64,000 bases of DNA from UBA965 sp040396955. GTDB lineage: Bacteria > Chloroflexota > Chloroflexia > Chloroflexales > Roseiflexaceae. The stretch covers positions 168,582 to 232,581 of the forward strand of contig JBBAWX010000003.1 of assembly GCA_040396955.1 (NCBI GenBank). Reading direction: 5' to 3'. Numbering within the stretch: the first letter of the stretch is position 1; each line of letters opens with the position of its first letter. Positions 9,517 to 17,273 of this stretch are shown here, one piece after another. Under the pieces are notes generated by a model. It made no database searches and had not been told where the DNA came from. It worked only from the letters and a program-made list of their open reading frames with translations. The position numbers and the translations under genes are program-made.

Positions 9517-9921
9517 CTACCCCATGGCACTGATGTGCTGTGGCGTAATGGTGTAGCGGGCGCGGATTTCGTTGGGGTCGTCACTTTGGTAGATAGGGCG
9601 ACCAAAATAGCGATTGGAGAGAAAGTTGATATGTGCTCGCCCAATCTCGCCAACGTCAATCTGGGTGATCGGCCCGCGGACCGCCACGTACCGGTATGAG
9701 TTACCAGGATCGACGATGAGGAGGGCCACATACGGGCGAGCCTGCATGTTGCGGTCTTTGATGCGTCCAGTGGCTGCATTGACATAAAACATCCCGTCCG
9801 CATAATGAAACCACACGGGCGTGACTTGTGGGGTGCCATCGGCCATGGTGGTAGCGAGGCTTGCCACAATCGGACGGTCGAGGAGATCTGCGTATTGTGA
9901 TGGAATAATTGGACTGGTCAT
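9517..9921 (-). CDS. PPOX-class split-barrel oxidoreductase, probably F420-dependent
   Basis: A 134-residue flavin-reductase-like split beta-barrel protein. The start ATG at 9921 overlaps the stop of the upstream gene in an ATGA junction, which indicates translational coupling. The sequence has the family pattern PIVASLATTMADGTPQVTPVWFHY, then INAATG-like VNAATGRIKDRN and a VAVRGPITQ strand. Related enzymes (FDOR-B type) reduce substrates with reduced F420 and others use FMN. Its place at the end of an F420 biosynthesis operon favours F420, but the substrate is unknown. Confidence 0.8.
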   Translation of the reverse strand: MTSPIIPSQYADLLDRPIVASLATTMADGTPQVTPVWFHYADGMFYVNAATGRIKDRNMQARPYVALLIVDPGNSYRYVAVRGPITQIDVGEIGRAHINFLSNRYFGRPIYQSDDPNEIRARYTITPQHISAMG

Positions 9922-10919
9922 TGGGCGTCCCCCCATTTGAGGTTGGGGATAATTTGTGTGCCAAAGGTGCGGATGAAGGCCTCTTGATTGCGTCCCACAT
10001 TGTGGACGTGAATTTCGTCGAAGCCGAGATCCACGAAGCGCTGAATGTAGGTGAGGTGCTCTTCGAGATTGGCCGAGATAAGCATGCGATTGGTGTAGTG
10101 TTCGGCGCGCACCATTTTGGCAATTTCGGCAAAATCTTCGGGGCTACGGATGTCTTGTTTGGGGAACGGCATGCCACCATTGGGCCATTCCACGAGTGCA
10201 TTCTGGAGCGCCTCTTCGTAGGTTTCGGCCCACGACATGTGTAGTTGGAGCATCTTGGGCATATGGGCGGGCTGTTTGCCAGCAGCTTTTGCGCCATCGC
10301 TGAACTTCCCAAGGAGCATTTTCAGTTTGTCGAGTGAGGCGCCGGGGGTGATAATGCCGTCGCACTCGCGTCCCGTCCATGATGCCGTGACAGGACCGGC
10401 TGTGGCCACCAAAATCGGTGGCGCCACCTCTGGCAGTGTCCACATTTTGACGCGTTCGATTTGGAAATACTTGGCGTTGTTGTGCCGTACTTCTTTGCCT
10501 GTGAATAATTGCTTGATGATGTCGATGGCTTCTTGCATCATCGCCAAGCGGACGTGTGGCTCTGGCCAGACTCCGCCGACGACGCGCTCGTTGAGAGCTT
10601 CGCCACTGCCCAGCCCCAACCAGAATCGTCCTGGTGTCAGCGCAGCCTGAGTGGCAGCGGCCTGGGCCACAACAGCCGGGTGATAGCGAAAACTTGGGCA
10701 TGTGACCCCCGGACCAAAGCTGAGTTGGGTGGTCTGGGCTCCGAGTGCAGCCATCCAGCTCCACACAAAGGCGTTATGCCCTTGTTGGGGTACCCATGGT
10801 TGGAAATGATCGGCCGCCATGACACCACGGAAGCCATGTTGCTCAGCGAGCTGTGCGTAGCAAAGGAGGTCGGTCGGGTGGAATTGTTCGAGGGCGGCAG
10901 CATATCCAATCAGGCCCAT
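9918..10919 (-). CDS. LLM-class F420-dependent oxidoreductase (glucose-6-phosphate dehydrogenase-like family)
   Basis: A 333-residue luciferase-like TIM-barrel enzyme. The start at 10919 has AGGGAGAA upstream. Hallmarks of the Fgd-like F420 family are present: an N-terminal IGY...A strand, ADHFQPW (the His corresponds to the active-site His of Fgd1), FGPGVTCPSFRYHPAVVAQAAAT, and GLGSGEALNE. Family enzymes oxidise a hydroxylated substrate and pass hydride to F420. Several relatives are not sugar-phosphate specific, so I do not name the substrate. It sits 37 bases after cofC and is coupled to the PPOX gene downstream, so synthesis and use of F420 appear to be co-expressed. Confidence 0.88.
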   Translation of the reverse strand: MGLIGYAAALEQFHPTDLLCYAQLAEQHGFRGVMAADHFQPWVPQQGHNAFVWSWMAALGAQTTQLSFGPGVTCPSFRYHPAVVAQAAATQAALTPGRFWLGLGSGEALNERVVGGVWPEPHVRLAMMQEAIDIIKQLFTGKEVRHNNAKYFQIERVKMWTLPEVAPPILVATAGPVTASWTGRECDGIITPGASLDKLKMLLGKFSDGAKAAGKQPAHMPKMLQLHMSWAETYEEALQNALVEWPNGGMPFPKQDIRSPEDFAEIAKMVRAEHYTNRMLISANLEEHLTYIQRFVDLGFDEIHVHNVGRNQEAFIRTFGTQIIPNLKWGDAQ

Positions 10920-10955
10920 GGCGTGTTTCTCCCTTGTATGTACCGCAACGCACGC

Positions 10956-11603
10956 CTACGACGGCGCGATGTCGGTCTGGGGGCGGATATTCATGCGGGC
11001 AAGCAGGCGTCCGGTCTGACGCCCACCCGGATTATTGAGCAGTCGGAACAGGTCGACTGGTCGGTCGATATCAAACGTAATGGGACCTTCGCTGATTGTC
11101 AACACGGGAATATCGAGTGCGCGGGCCGCGGCAATATGGCGTTGCATGCTTTGTTCGCCAAACGACCACTGCATGCGTTGTGGCACTGCGCACACAGCGG
11201 CCGTCGTCCCCCCATCCTGTGACGTTGCCAGTATCAAGCCGTTGTGCGGCATCTGGACAACAAATTCGTCGATATCATCTTCTTCGATGAGTGGGAGGTC
11301 GGCATGCAAAATCATCAAGGTAGCCGAAGCGTCAACGCCAGCAATGGCCTGTTGCAAGGCACCATTCAAGGACCCGGCAGTATCAGGGAGAAATTCGAGG
11401 TCGCGTGATTGCACGAGGGCTTGTGCCGCATGGTCGCTCGCAGTAACAATAACGCGGGCAATGCGTTGGCTGCGTGCCAATGCGGTGAGGACATCGTCAA
11501 GCATGGCGAGGGCGAGCGTGCGCCGATCGGCGGGCGACAAAATACTGGCGAGGCGGCTTTTGGCCTCACTGAGTGGTTTGAATGGCACGAGTGCTGTAAT
11601 CAT
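10956..11603 (-). CDS. cofC: CofC/FbiD-type phospholactate/phosphoenolpyruvate guanylyltransferase
   Basis: A 215-residue nucleotidyltransferase that activates 2-phospholactate or phosphoenolpyruvate with GTP in F420 biosynthesis. The start ATG at 11603 overlaps the cofD stop (ATGA), which excludes the longer in-frame start. The N-terminal nucleotide-binding segment ALVPFKPLSEAKSRLA is the family signature. It is followed by a MLDDVL helix, SLNGALQQAI, and LILHADLPL-like MILHADLPLIEEDDI with the metal-binding Asp. Bacterial members (FbiD) mostly use phosphoenolpyruvate, which requires a later reduction step; the neighbouring nitroreductase could supply it. Confidence 0.9.
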   Translation of the reverse strand: MITALVPFKPLSEAKSRLASILSPADRRTLALAMLDDVLTALARSQRIARVIVTASDHAAQALVQSRDLEFLPDTAGSLNGALQQAIAGVDASATLMILHADLPLIEEDDIDEFVVQMPHNGLILATSQDGGTTAAVCAVPQRMQWSFGEQSMQRHIAAARALDIPVLTISEGPITFDIDRPVDLFRLLNNPGGRQTGRLLARMNIRPQTDIAPS

Positions 11604-12577
11604 ACGCCGCCACCCAGGGTCGTGCAAAAATCAAGACAACGTTGCGCCAAACGTGCTTTGCGCTCAGGGGTCGCCATGATGGTATCGGTGACGCAGACAG
11701 CTATGCCGCTGGCTTCGATGTCGCGGGCCAGGGCCGCATCGACATCGTCGATGACAATGCCGTCGATTATCCCGGTATACCAAGCGGCAATGCCACGTGC
11801 CGATATTTCGTAGCCGGCGTGCTCGAGCATGGGCACCAACGGCCCTTTAATCACGTTGCCACCTACAATTGGACTGACTGCAATGACTGGGATGCGCCGC
11901 TCCTTGAACCATTGCCGCATGCCACGTAGCGCCAATATGGTGCCCACGCTGACAAGTGGATTGCTCGGTGCAATGAAGACGCGTTTGGCCTGTGCGAGCG
12001 CAGCCCAGACCTCGGGGCTGGCCTCGGCGGTCTCGATGCCATGATAGGCGATGCCAGTAATGGTGCTGCGTGCGCGGTCGCGTACGAGGAATTCTTGGAA
12101 GTGGACCCAGCCCTGTGGGGTGTTGATGTGTGTGGCCACATGGCTGTTGCTCATCGGTAACAGGGTCACGTTCACGCCGAGTGCACGCGCAAACTGCTGT
12201 GTAATCTGGGTGACGGTTTGGCCTTGGTGCATGAGCGCCGTGCGTTGGATGTGCAGGGCCAAGTCTTTGTCGCCGAGCATGAACCATGTCGGGGCTCCGA
12301 GGGTGCCAAGTAGCCCCATGCAGTGATCGGTGTCGTCGATGATCCCCCATCCTTGCTGGGGGTGAATAATACCTGCAAGTGTGGAAAGGACGATGTCCAC
12401 ATCAGGGCTGATGTAGAGCCCGTGCATGATGATGTCGTCGCCCGTGTTGATGATGGTGGCGATGTCGGTAGGAGGATGTATGTGACAGAGACTATCAACG
12501 AAGCGTGCCCCGCCGACGCCGCCGGCAAGCACAACGGTCTCTATGGAAGGTGCGATGATATCATGTGCGTGTTGCAT
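11600..12577 (-). CDS. cofD: CofD/FbiA 2-phospho-L-lactate (or enolpyruvyl) transferase
   Basis: A 325-residue enzyme that transfers the GMP-activated lactyl or enolpyruvyl phosphate to 7,8-didemethyl-8-hydroxy-5-deazaflavin (Fo), giving F420-0 or its dehydro form. The N-terminus has VVLAGGVGGARFVDSL, followed by TIINTGDD, the glycine- and Asp-rich sites of the family. Further hallmarks are GLYISPDVD, GWGI.DDTDHCM and APSNPLVSVGTIL. The length matches the family. It lies 28 bases downstream of the nitroreductase gene and overlaps cofC. Confidence 0.93.
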   Translation of the reverse strand: MQHAHDIIAPSIETVVLAGGVGGARFVDSLCHIHPPTDIATIINTGDDIIMHGLYISPDVDIVLSTLAGIIHPQQGWGIIDDTDHCMGLLGTLGAPTWFMLGDKDLALHIQRTALMHQGQTVTQITQQFARALGVNVTLLPMSNSHVATHINTPQGWVHFQEFLVRDRARSTITGIAYHGIETAEASPEVWAALAQAKRVFIAPSNPLVSVGTILALRGMRQWFKERRIPVIAVSPIVGGNVIKGPLVPMLEHAGYEISARGIAAWYTGIIDGIVIDDVDAALARDIEASGIAVCVTDTIMATPERKARLAQRCLDFCTTLGGGV

Positions 12578-12604
12578 TGATCTATTTTACCAAAAATCTG
12601 GACA

Positions 12605-13231
12605 TCATGGGGTGGTGTTTGGCACGTCGTGACGTAGTGTGTGACCAGCACGCTTGGGGCGACGCTTTGGTGGTTGTGCCATGTAGCCACACGGAATCAG
12701 GGCTTGTGGGTCGAGATGTGCCGGCATATCACACGCCGCACGCACCGCCTGTTGGCAAAAAAGCGGCGCGCACATCCATCCCGCATCGAGCCCGTGATAG
12801 ACGGCAGTCAGTAAGAGATTTTGGATGGCGCAGCCCATACTTTGGACTGCCATCATATATTCGGCGTGTTGGCGTTGCAGGTCTGGGTAATGGTCGAGGC
12901 GACTTGTGTCGATGCATGGCAAAAAGAGCAGTGGTGCATCGGAAATGCGTTGCTGCGAAGCGTCGATACGCTTCGTAATGGTGGTATCGTCACTCCCATC
13001 GGCGCGCAGGTGTGCCTCCCATTGCTGAGCCATAGCTACGATGAGCCGTTGTCGTGGTGCGCCCGGCGCAATCACCACAAACAACCACGGTTGACGACCA
13101 TGGGCCGAGGGCGCAAGAGCGGCGGCATCGATGAGCGTCTGGACAAGCGATGGCGCCACAGCGCTGGGGCGAAAGCGACGTACGCTCTGACGTCGACTGA
13201 TGATATCCGGGATGGCCGGGTTGTGGCGCAT
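12605..13231 (-). CDS. Stand-alone nitroreductase, candidate dehydro-F420-0 reductase
   Basis: A 208-residue nitroreductase-superfamily FMN protein. I start it at 13231 (MRHNPAIPDIISRR), 12 bases after a GGGAGG site; an ATG four codons earlier directly abuts that site. The first conserved block is ISRRQSVRRF, which contacts FMN phosphate, followed by ALAPSAHGRQPW and a C-terminal GLDAGWMCA block. In actinobacteria this domain is fused to the F420:glutamate ligase (FbiB). Separate nitroreductases perform the reduction in Thermomicrobia, a Chloroflexota class. Position between cofE and cofD supports reduction of dehydro-F420-0; a detoxifying nitroreductase remains possible. Confidence 0.8.
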   Translation of the reverse strand: MRHNPAIPDIISRRQSVRRFRPSAVAPSLVQTLIDAAALAPSAHGRQPWLFVVIAPGAPRQRLIVAMAQQWEAHLRADGSDDTTITKRIDASQQRISDAPLLFLPCIDTSRLDHYPDLQRQHAEYMMAVQSMGCAIQNLLLTAVYHGLDAGWMCAPLFCQQAVRAACDMPAHLDPQALIPCGYMAQPPKRRPKRAGHTLRHDVPNTTP

Positions 13232-13262
13232 GGTGCTGTGCATCCTCCCATTGGCGGATCGA

Positions 13263-14018
13263 TCAACGGAACAAATCACGAGCTGGATCGCGGAGCAGAG
13301 TTTGCGCACTCCCTGAGCCCGATTGGTAGTGGGCACCGCGCACCACCGCCACGGGGATTTGATCTATTTTGCCCATCACAAGTTCGGCTGCACTTGCGAT
13401 TTCGTCGGCGATGGCGAGGGCACTGACCTTGAGGTGGTACCCATACGGATCGTTGACCCCCTGGTAGTGGATAATCGGCTCCATGCCGGCCACACCCACT
13501 GCAACATTAATTTGGCCTTCGCGCCACGCCCGCCCGAAGGAATCCGAGATGATAACGGCGACTTCCACGCCATACAGCGCCATCAAGGTGGTGCGGATGC
13601 GTGTCGCCGAGGCATCGGGGTCCACTGGCAGGAGGGTGATACGCGTGCCGCCATCGACGTTGGATTCATCGACTCCGGCGTTCGCACAAATGTGACCGTG
13701 GTGGGTTTCGCAGATGAGTACGCCCCGATCCATGCGAATGATGCGTTTACTCTCGCGTAAGACGACCTCGTAATAATGGGCATCTTTATGACCTTGAGCG
13801 GCCGCCATATGGGCCATGTGCGATGGTTCCACACTCCGTGGGTCAACGATGCGTCCCTCGGCTTTGGAGACGATTTTTTGGGTCACGACGACAACGTCTC
13901 CGGCCTGTAGTGGCGTGTCAGTTGCCGTGAGTGCCGCACCAATCAACGCACCGACATCATCACCAGGCATAAATTCACCGAGCTCTGTTACAGGGAAAAT
14001 CTGGATAGCACTGCGCAT
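13263..14018 (-). CDS. cofE: Coenzyme F420:L-glutamate ligase
   Basis: A 251-residue GTP-dependent ligase that adds glutamate residues to F420-0. The start at 14018 gives the normal family length; the open frame extends 48 residues further upstream without family similarity. Visible motifs: PGDDVGALI near the N-terminus, GDVVVVTQKIVSKAEGR, ICETHHGHICANAGVDESN (metal- and nucleotide-binding loop) and IISDSFGRAWREGQINVAVGV. It is the first gene of the F420 operon, and the nitroreductase begins 31 bases after its stop. Unlike FbiB there is no C-terminal nitroreductase domain in the same chain. Confidence 0.93.
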   Translation of the reverse strand: MRSAIQIFPVTELGEFMPGDDVGALIGAALTATDTPLQAGDVVVVTQKIVSKAEGRIVDPRSVEPSHMAHMAAAQGHKDAHYYEVVLRESKRIIRMDRGVLICETHHGHICANAGVDESNVDGGTRITLLPVDPDASATRIRTTLMALYGVEVAVIISDSFGRAWREGQINVAVGVAGMEPIIHYQGVNDPYGYHLKVSALAIADEIASAAELVMGKIDQIPVAVVRGAHYQSGSGSAQTLLRDPARDLFR

Positions 14019-14177
14019 GTGGATTGCTTGATTCCTTCGCTGGTGGGGATGCTCTGTTTCCTCCTCAGTGTACCACTTTTTGGTGTGGCGGCAGGGTGAT
14101 GTGCGGTGTGGTGTGGCGTTGGAGGCATTGGTGCAGTGAATGCCACGTGCTGGTGTCGCCACACCTGGATTTGCGTA

Positions 14178-14183
14178 TATAAT
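14178..14183 (+). promoter_or_regulatory. Candidate -10 box for the acyl-CoA dehydrogenase operon
   Basis: A consensus TATAAT lies 41 bases before the start codon at 14225. No convincing -35 box is seen. Confidence 0.35.
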
Positions 14184-14224
14184 AAGAGCGGTTTTGAGTG
14201 TTTTTTGAAGTTAGGGAGTCAACG

Positions 14225-15481
14225 ATGGACTTCACCGCCAATTACGACATGTTCCTCAACGAGGAACACGATATGTTGCGACAGACGGTACGTGATTTCG
14301 CCGAACGCGAAGTGGTACCGCACATTCGTGAATGGGACCGGAGTGGTGCCGCCCACGGCGAAGGACCCGAGACCCGTACCCACATCCGACCACTCATAGA
14401 AAAAATGGGCAAGCAGGGCTTTTTGGGCGTCTGTATTCCAGCACGCTACGGCGGTGCTGGCATGGATTACTTGGCACTTGCAGTCTTGTGTGAAGAGCTC
14501 GAGCGGGTGGATAGTTTCTTGCGCGTCGTGGCCAGTGTGCATATTGGCCTCAACTCAATGACCGTTTTTCAATGGGGGAACGAAGCGCAAAAGCAAAAAT
14601 ATCTCAAGCCACAGGCTCAAGGCCTCAAAATTGGCGCCTATGGTCTCACCGAGCCCAACAGTGGCACTGACGCTGGTGCCATGGAGAGTACTGCCCGCCG
14701 CGACGGTGACCACTACATCTTGAATGGTGAAAAAATCTGGATTAGTTTGTCCGACATTGCCGATCATTTTGTGGTTTTTGCCAAGACCGACCCGGCCAAG
14801 GGCAATCGCGGCATTTCGTGTTTTATCATTGAGCGCTCGATGCCTGGAGTCTCGACCTACCCGTTGCACGGCAAACTGGGTGTGCGGGCTGGCAATACCG
14901 GGGGCATCGTGATGCAGGATGTGCGTGTGCCAGTCGAAAATCGCCTCGGCGAAGAGGGCGAAGGCTTCAAAATTGCCATGTCGGCCCTTGATAGTGGGCG
15001 TTACACCGTGGCGGCTGGTGCTATTGGTCTCATCCAAGCATCGATTGAGTCTTCGGTGAAGTATGCCAAAGAGCGCCACACCTTCGGCCACCCCATTGGT
15101 GACCATCAGCTGGTCAAACGCATGATTAGTCATATGGTGCGCAAAATGGATTTGGGGCGCCTCATCGTCTACAAAGCGGGTTGGATGAAAAACGCCGGCC
15201 GCCGCAACACCCGCGAGACCACGTTGGCCAAATGGCATGCCACAGTGAGTAGCTGGGAATCCGCCGATGATGCAGTGCAGATTCACGGTGCCTATGGTTT
15301 TTCGGATGAATATCCGGTTGAGCGCTTTTTGCGTAACTCGCGTGGTGGGGTCATTTACGAGGGTACGCGTGAGCTCCAGGAGTTGCTCCAGGCCGATTAT
15401 GCTCTCGGTCATCGTGATGTTGCTCCACCGCTGCGCTGTGAGTTGCCCGCCTACAACCGTGAGGAATGGGAGGCAGAGTAA
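14225..15481 (+). CDS. Acyl-CoA dehydrogenase (FAD flavoprotein)
   Basis: A 418-residue enzyme introducing a 2,3 double bond into an acyl-CoA and passing electrons to ETF. The start at 14225 follows an AGGGAG site by 7 bases. Family blocks are all present: AYGLTEPNSGTDAG (FAD/substrate loop), ILNGEKIWIS, an RHTFGHPIGDHQ segment, a QIHGAYGFSDEYPVERFLRN segment, and the catalytic glutamate region VIYEGTRELQ. Acyl-chain specificity (short chain, glutaryl or branched) cannot be decided. It is the first gene of a unit with etfB and etfA, its direct electron acceptors. Confidence 0.93.
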   Translation: MDFTANYDMFLNEEHDMLRQTVRDFAEREVVPHIREWDRSGAAHGEGPETRTHIRPLIEKMGKQGFLGVCIPARYGGAGMDYLALAVLCEELERVDSFLRVVASVHIGLNSMTVFQWGNEAQKQKYLKPQAQGLKIGAYGLTEPNSGTDAGAMESTARRDGDHYILNGEKIWISLSDIADHFVVFAKTDPAKGNRGISCFIIERSMPGVSTYPLHGKLGVRAGNTGGIVMQDVRVPVENRLGEEGEGFKIAMSALDSGRYTVAAGAIGLIQASIESSVKYAKERHTFGHPIGDHQLVKRMISHMVRKMDLGRLIVYKAGWMKNAGRRNTRETTLAKWHATVSSWESADDAVQIHGAYGFSDEYPVERFLRNSRGGVIYEGTRELQELLQADYALGHRDVAPPLRCELPAYNREEWEAE

Positions 15482-15486
15482 GCATC

Positions 15487-16233
15487 ATGCGGATTGCTGT
15501 ATGTCTCAAGCAGGTGCCACGTGACAATACGGTGGCGATTACGCCGACCAAGGCGATCGACGCTAGTGGTATCGAGCCCATCTTGAATTTGTTTGATGAA
15601 TATGCGCTCGAAGCCGCCCTGCAAATCAATGACGATTTGGGTGGTGATGTGCTGGCAGTGTCCTTGGGGGACAGTGACGTAATCGATCAACTGCGCCGCG
15701 CATTGGCCATGGGGGCAACCGAAGCGTTGCTCGTGGAGTCTGCGGAGAGTGGCGATGTATATGCTGCTGCCCAGGCCATGGCTGAGGCCTTGCGGTCGCA
15801 AGGATTGCCAGATGTGGTGGTGTGTGGTCGCAACTCGACCGACCACGAAAGTGGCGCATTTGCGCCGATGTTGGCGCGCATCTTGGGGTGGCCGCAGGTT
15901 ACCTATGTGGCCAAGGTGGTGGGCAAGAGCGCAACCCACCTTGAGCTTGAGCGTCACCTCGAAGATGAAGTTGAGACGGTGCGCGTGGCCCTCCCCGCGG
16001 TAATCAGCATCTCCAAAGGCGATGTTGAGCCACGCTACCCCTCGTTGCTCCGGGTGCGTAAATTTGCCAAAGCAGATGTCCCGACGTGCATGGCAGATGG
16101 CACCTCTGGCACGACCGTGCTTGACCGTGTCCCGCCGCCAGCACGCAAAAGTGGCGAAATAATTGCAGGTGCCGATACTGCCACCAAAGTGGCCACTCTG
16201 GTCGATCGCCTGATTGCCGATCAGGCGTTGTGA
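15487..16233 (+). CDS. etfB: Electron transfer flavoprotein subunit beta
   Basis: A 248-residue ETF beta subunit. The start ATG at 15487 lies 5 bases after the acyl-CoA dehydrogenase stop. MRIAVCLKQVPRDNTVAI is the usual N-terminus, and the middle has AMGATEALLV followed by VVCGRNSTDHESGAFAPMLA, close to the CGxxxxD..G.V.P..A block that binds AMP. The subunit pairs with ETF alpha to shuttle electrons from acyl-CoA dehydrogenases to the respiratory chain. The adjacent order dehydrogenase-etfB-etfA supports an operon. Confidence 0.93.
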   Translation: MRIAVCLKQVPRDNTVAITPTKAIDASGIEPILNLFDEYALEAALQINDDLGGDVLAVSLGDSDVIDQLRRALAMGATEALLVESAESGDVYAAAQAMAEALRSQGLPDVVVCGRNSTDHESGAFAPMLARILGWPQVTYVAKVVGKSATHLELERHLEDEVETVRVALPAVISISKGDVEPRYPSLLRVRKFAKADVPTCMADGTSGTTVLDRVPPPARKSGEIIAGADTATKVATLVDRLIADQAL

Positions 16234-16240
16234 GGTTGAA

Positions 16241-17200
16241 ATGGCAATACAAACGCTGGTCGTAATCGATAAAGTCGCTACTGGGCTTAGCGCATCACAG
16301 CGCGAGCTTATCGGGCGTGCGTTGAGTCTAGGGAGTGTGACCGCCGTGGTTGTTGGTCATGGGGTGGGCGAATTCGCCGCTGCCGTGGCCTCCTATGCCG
16401 TGGATCAGGTCTTGGTGGTCGATGATGCCGTATTGGCGACGTTGCCAGCTGACGCCGTGACCGACGCGGTGGTTGCCGCGGTACAGCAGGTCAATCCCGC
16501 ATTGGTGCTGACCACGGCCACGTTGCGCATGCGTGACGTCAGTGCGGCGGTGGCGGCAAGCTGTGGTGGTGCATTGGTGGCCGATGCCGTGGATGTGCAG
16601 GTGCGTGATGGCCAGGTCGTGGCCGTGCGGACTTCACATGCCGGCAACGTCATCCACACCATGCAAGCAGTGGCTGGCCCACTGGTGGTGTCGGTACGCA
16701 AACAGACGTACGCCGAAGCCGCGCCGGTTGGAGCCACCGCTCCTGTGACACCGCTCGCCGTGCCCGGATTGCAGTCGCAGCTCGAAGTGCTCCGGAGTGA
16801 GCGTAAACAGGGTGGTGTCAATTTGGCCGATGCCACCGTCATCGTGTCGGGTGGGCGTGGTCTAGGGAGCCCGGAGCAGTACCAGGCTTTGATTCCTGCG
16901 TTGGCAGAGGCCATGGGTGGCGCATATGGTGCATCACGTGCCATTGTGGATGCCGGTTGGGTGCCGTACGAACACCAAGTCGGACAGACCGGTAAGACGG
17001 TCAGCCCGAAGTTGTACGTGGCTGTGGGGATTTCTGGCGCCATTCAGCACTTGGCTGGGATGCGTTCATCACGCACGATCGTTGCCATCAACAAAGACGC
17101 TGATGCGCCGATTTTTCGAGTCGCCAACTACGGCATCGTGGGAGATGCCCTTGACGTTGTCCCTGCGCTCATTGCTGAGCTCAAACGCCGCCGCGGGTAA
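16241..17200 (+). CDS. etfA: Electron transfer flavoprotein subunit alpha
   Basis: A 319-residue ETF alpha subunit. The start at 16241 has GAGGTTGAA just upstream and lies 7 bases after etfB. The C-terminal FAD-binding domain is typical: VSGGRGLGSPEQY, GASRAIVDAGWVPYEHQVGQTGKTVSPKLY, VGISGAIQHLAGM, and INKDADAPIFRVANYGIVGD. The N-terminal domain is somewhat divergent and short. It makes the heterodimer with EtfB. A strong hairpin follows the stop. Confidence 0.93.
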   Translation: MAIQTLVVIDKVATGLSASQRELIGRALSLGSVTAVVVGHGVGEFAAAVASYAVDQVLVVDDAVLATLPADAVTDAVVAAVQQVNPALVLTTATLRMRDVSAAVAASCGGALVADAVDVQVRDGQVVAVRTSHAGNVIHTMQAVAGPLVVSVRKQTYAEAAPVGATAPVTPLAVPGLQSQLEVLRSERKQGGVNLADATVIVSGGRGLGSPEQYQALIPALAEAMGGAYGASRAIVDAGWVPYEHQVGQTGKTVSPKLYVAVGISGAIQHLAGMRSSRTIVAINKDADAPIFRVANYGIVGDALDVVPALIAELKRRRG

Positions 17201-17215
17201 GTGCCCACGTCAGCG

Positions 17216-17251
17216 CATCCCCCCACCGACAGCACGGTCGGTGGGGGGATG
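17216..17251. terminator. Bidirectional terminator between etfA and glpD
   Basis: A perfect 15-base-pair inverted repeat (17216-17230 and 17237-17251) with a 6-base loop separates two convergent stops. There is no long T run. Confidence 0.75.
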
Positions 17252-17273
17252 TTGTGTGTGCCAACGGTGTTGC

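Noticed and set aside
14555..15412. 285-codon open frame on the minus strand
   Set aside because: It is entirely inside the acyl-CoA dehydrogenase gene, which has all family motifs. The antisense frame looks random.
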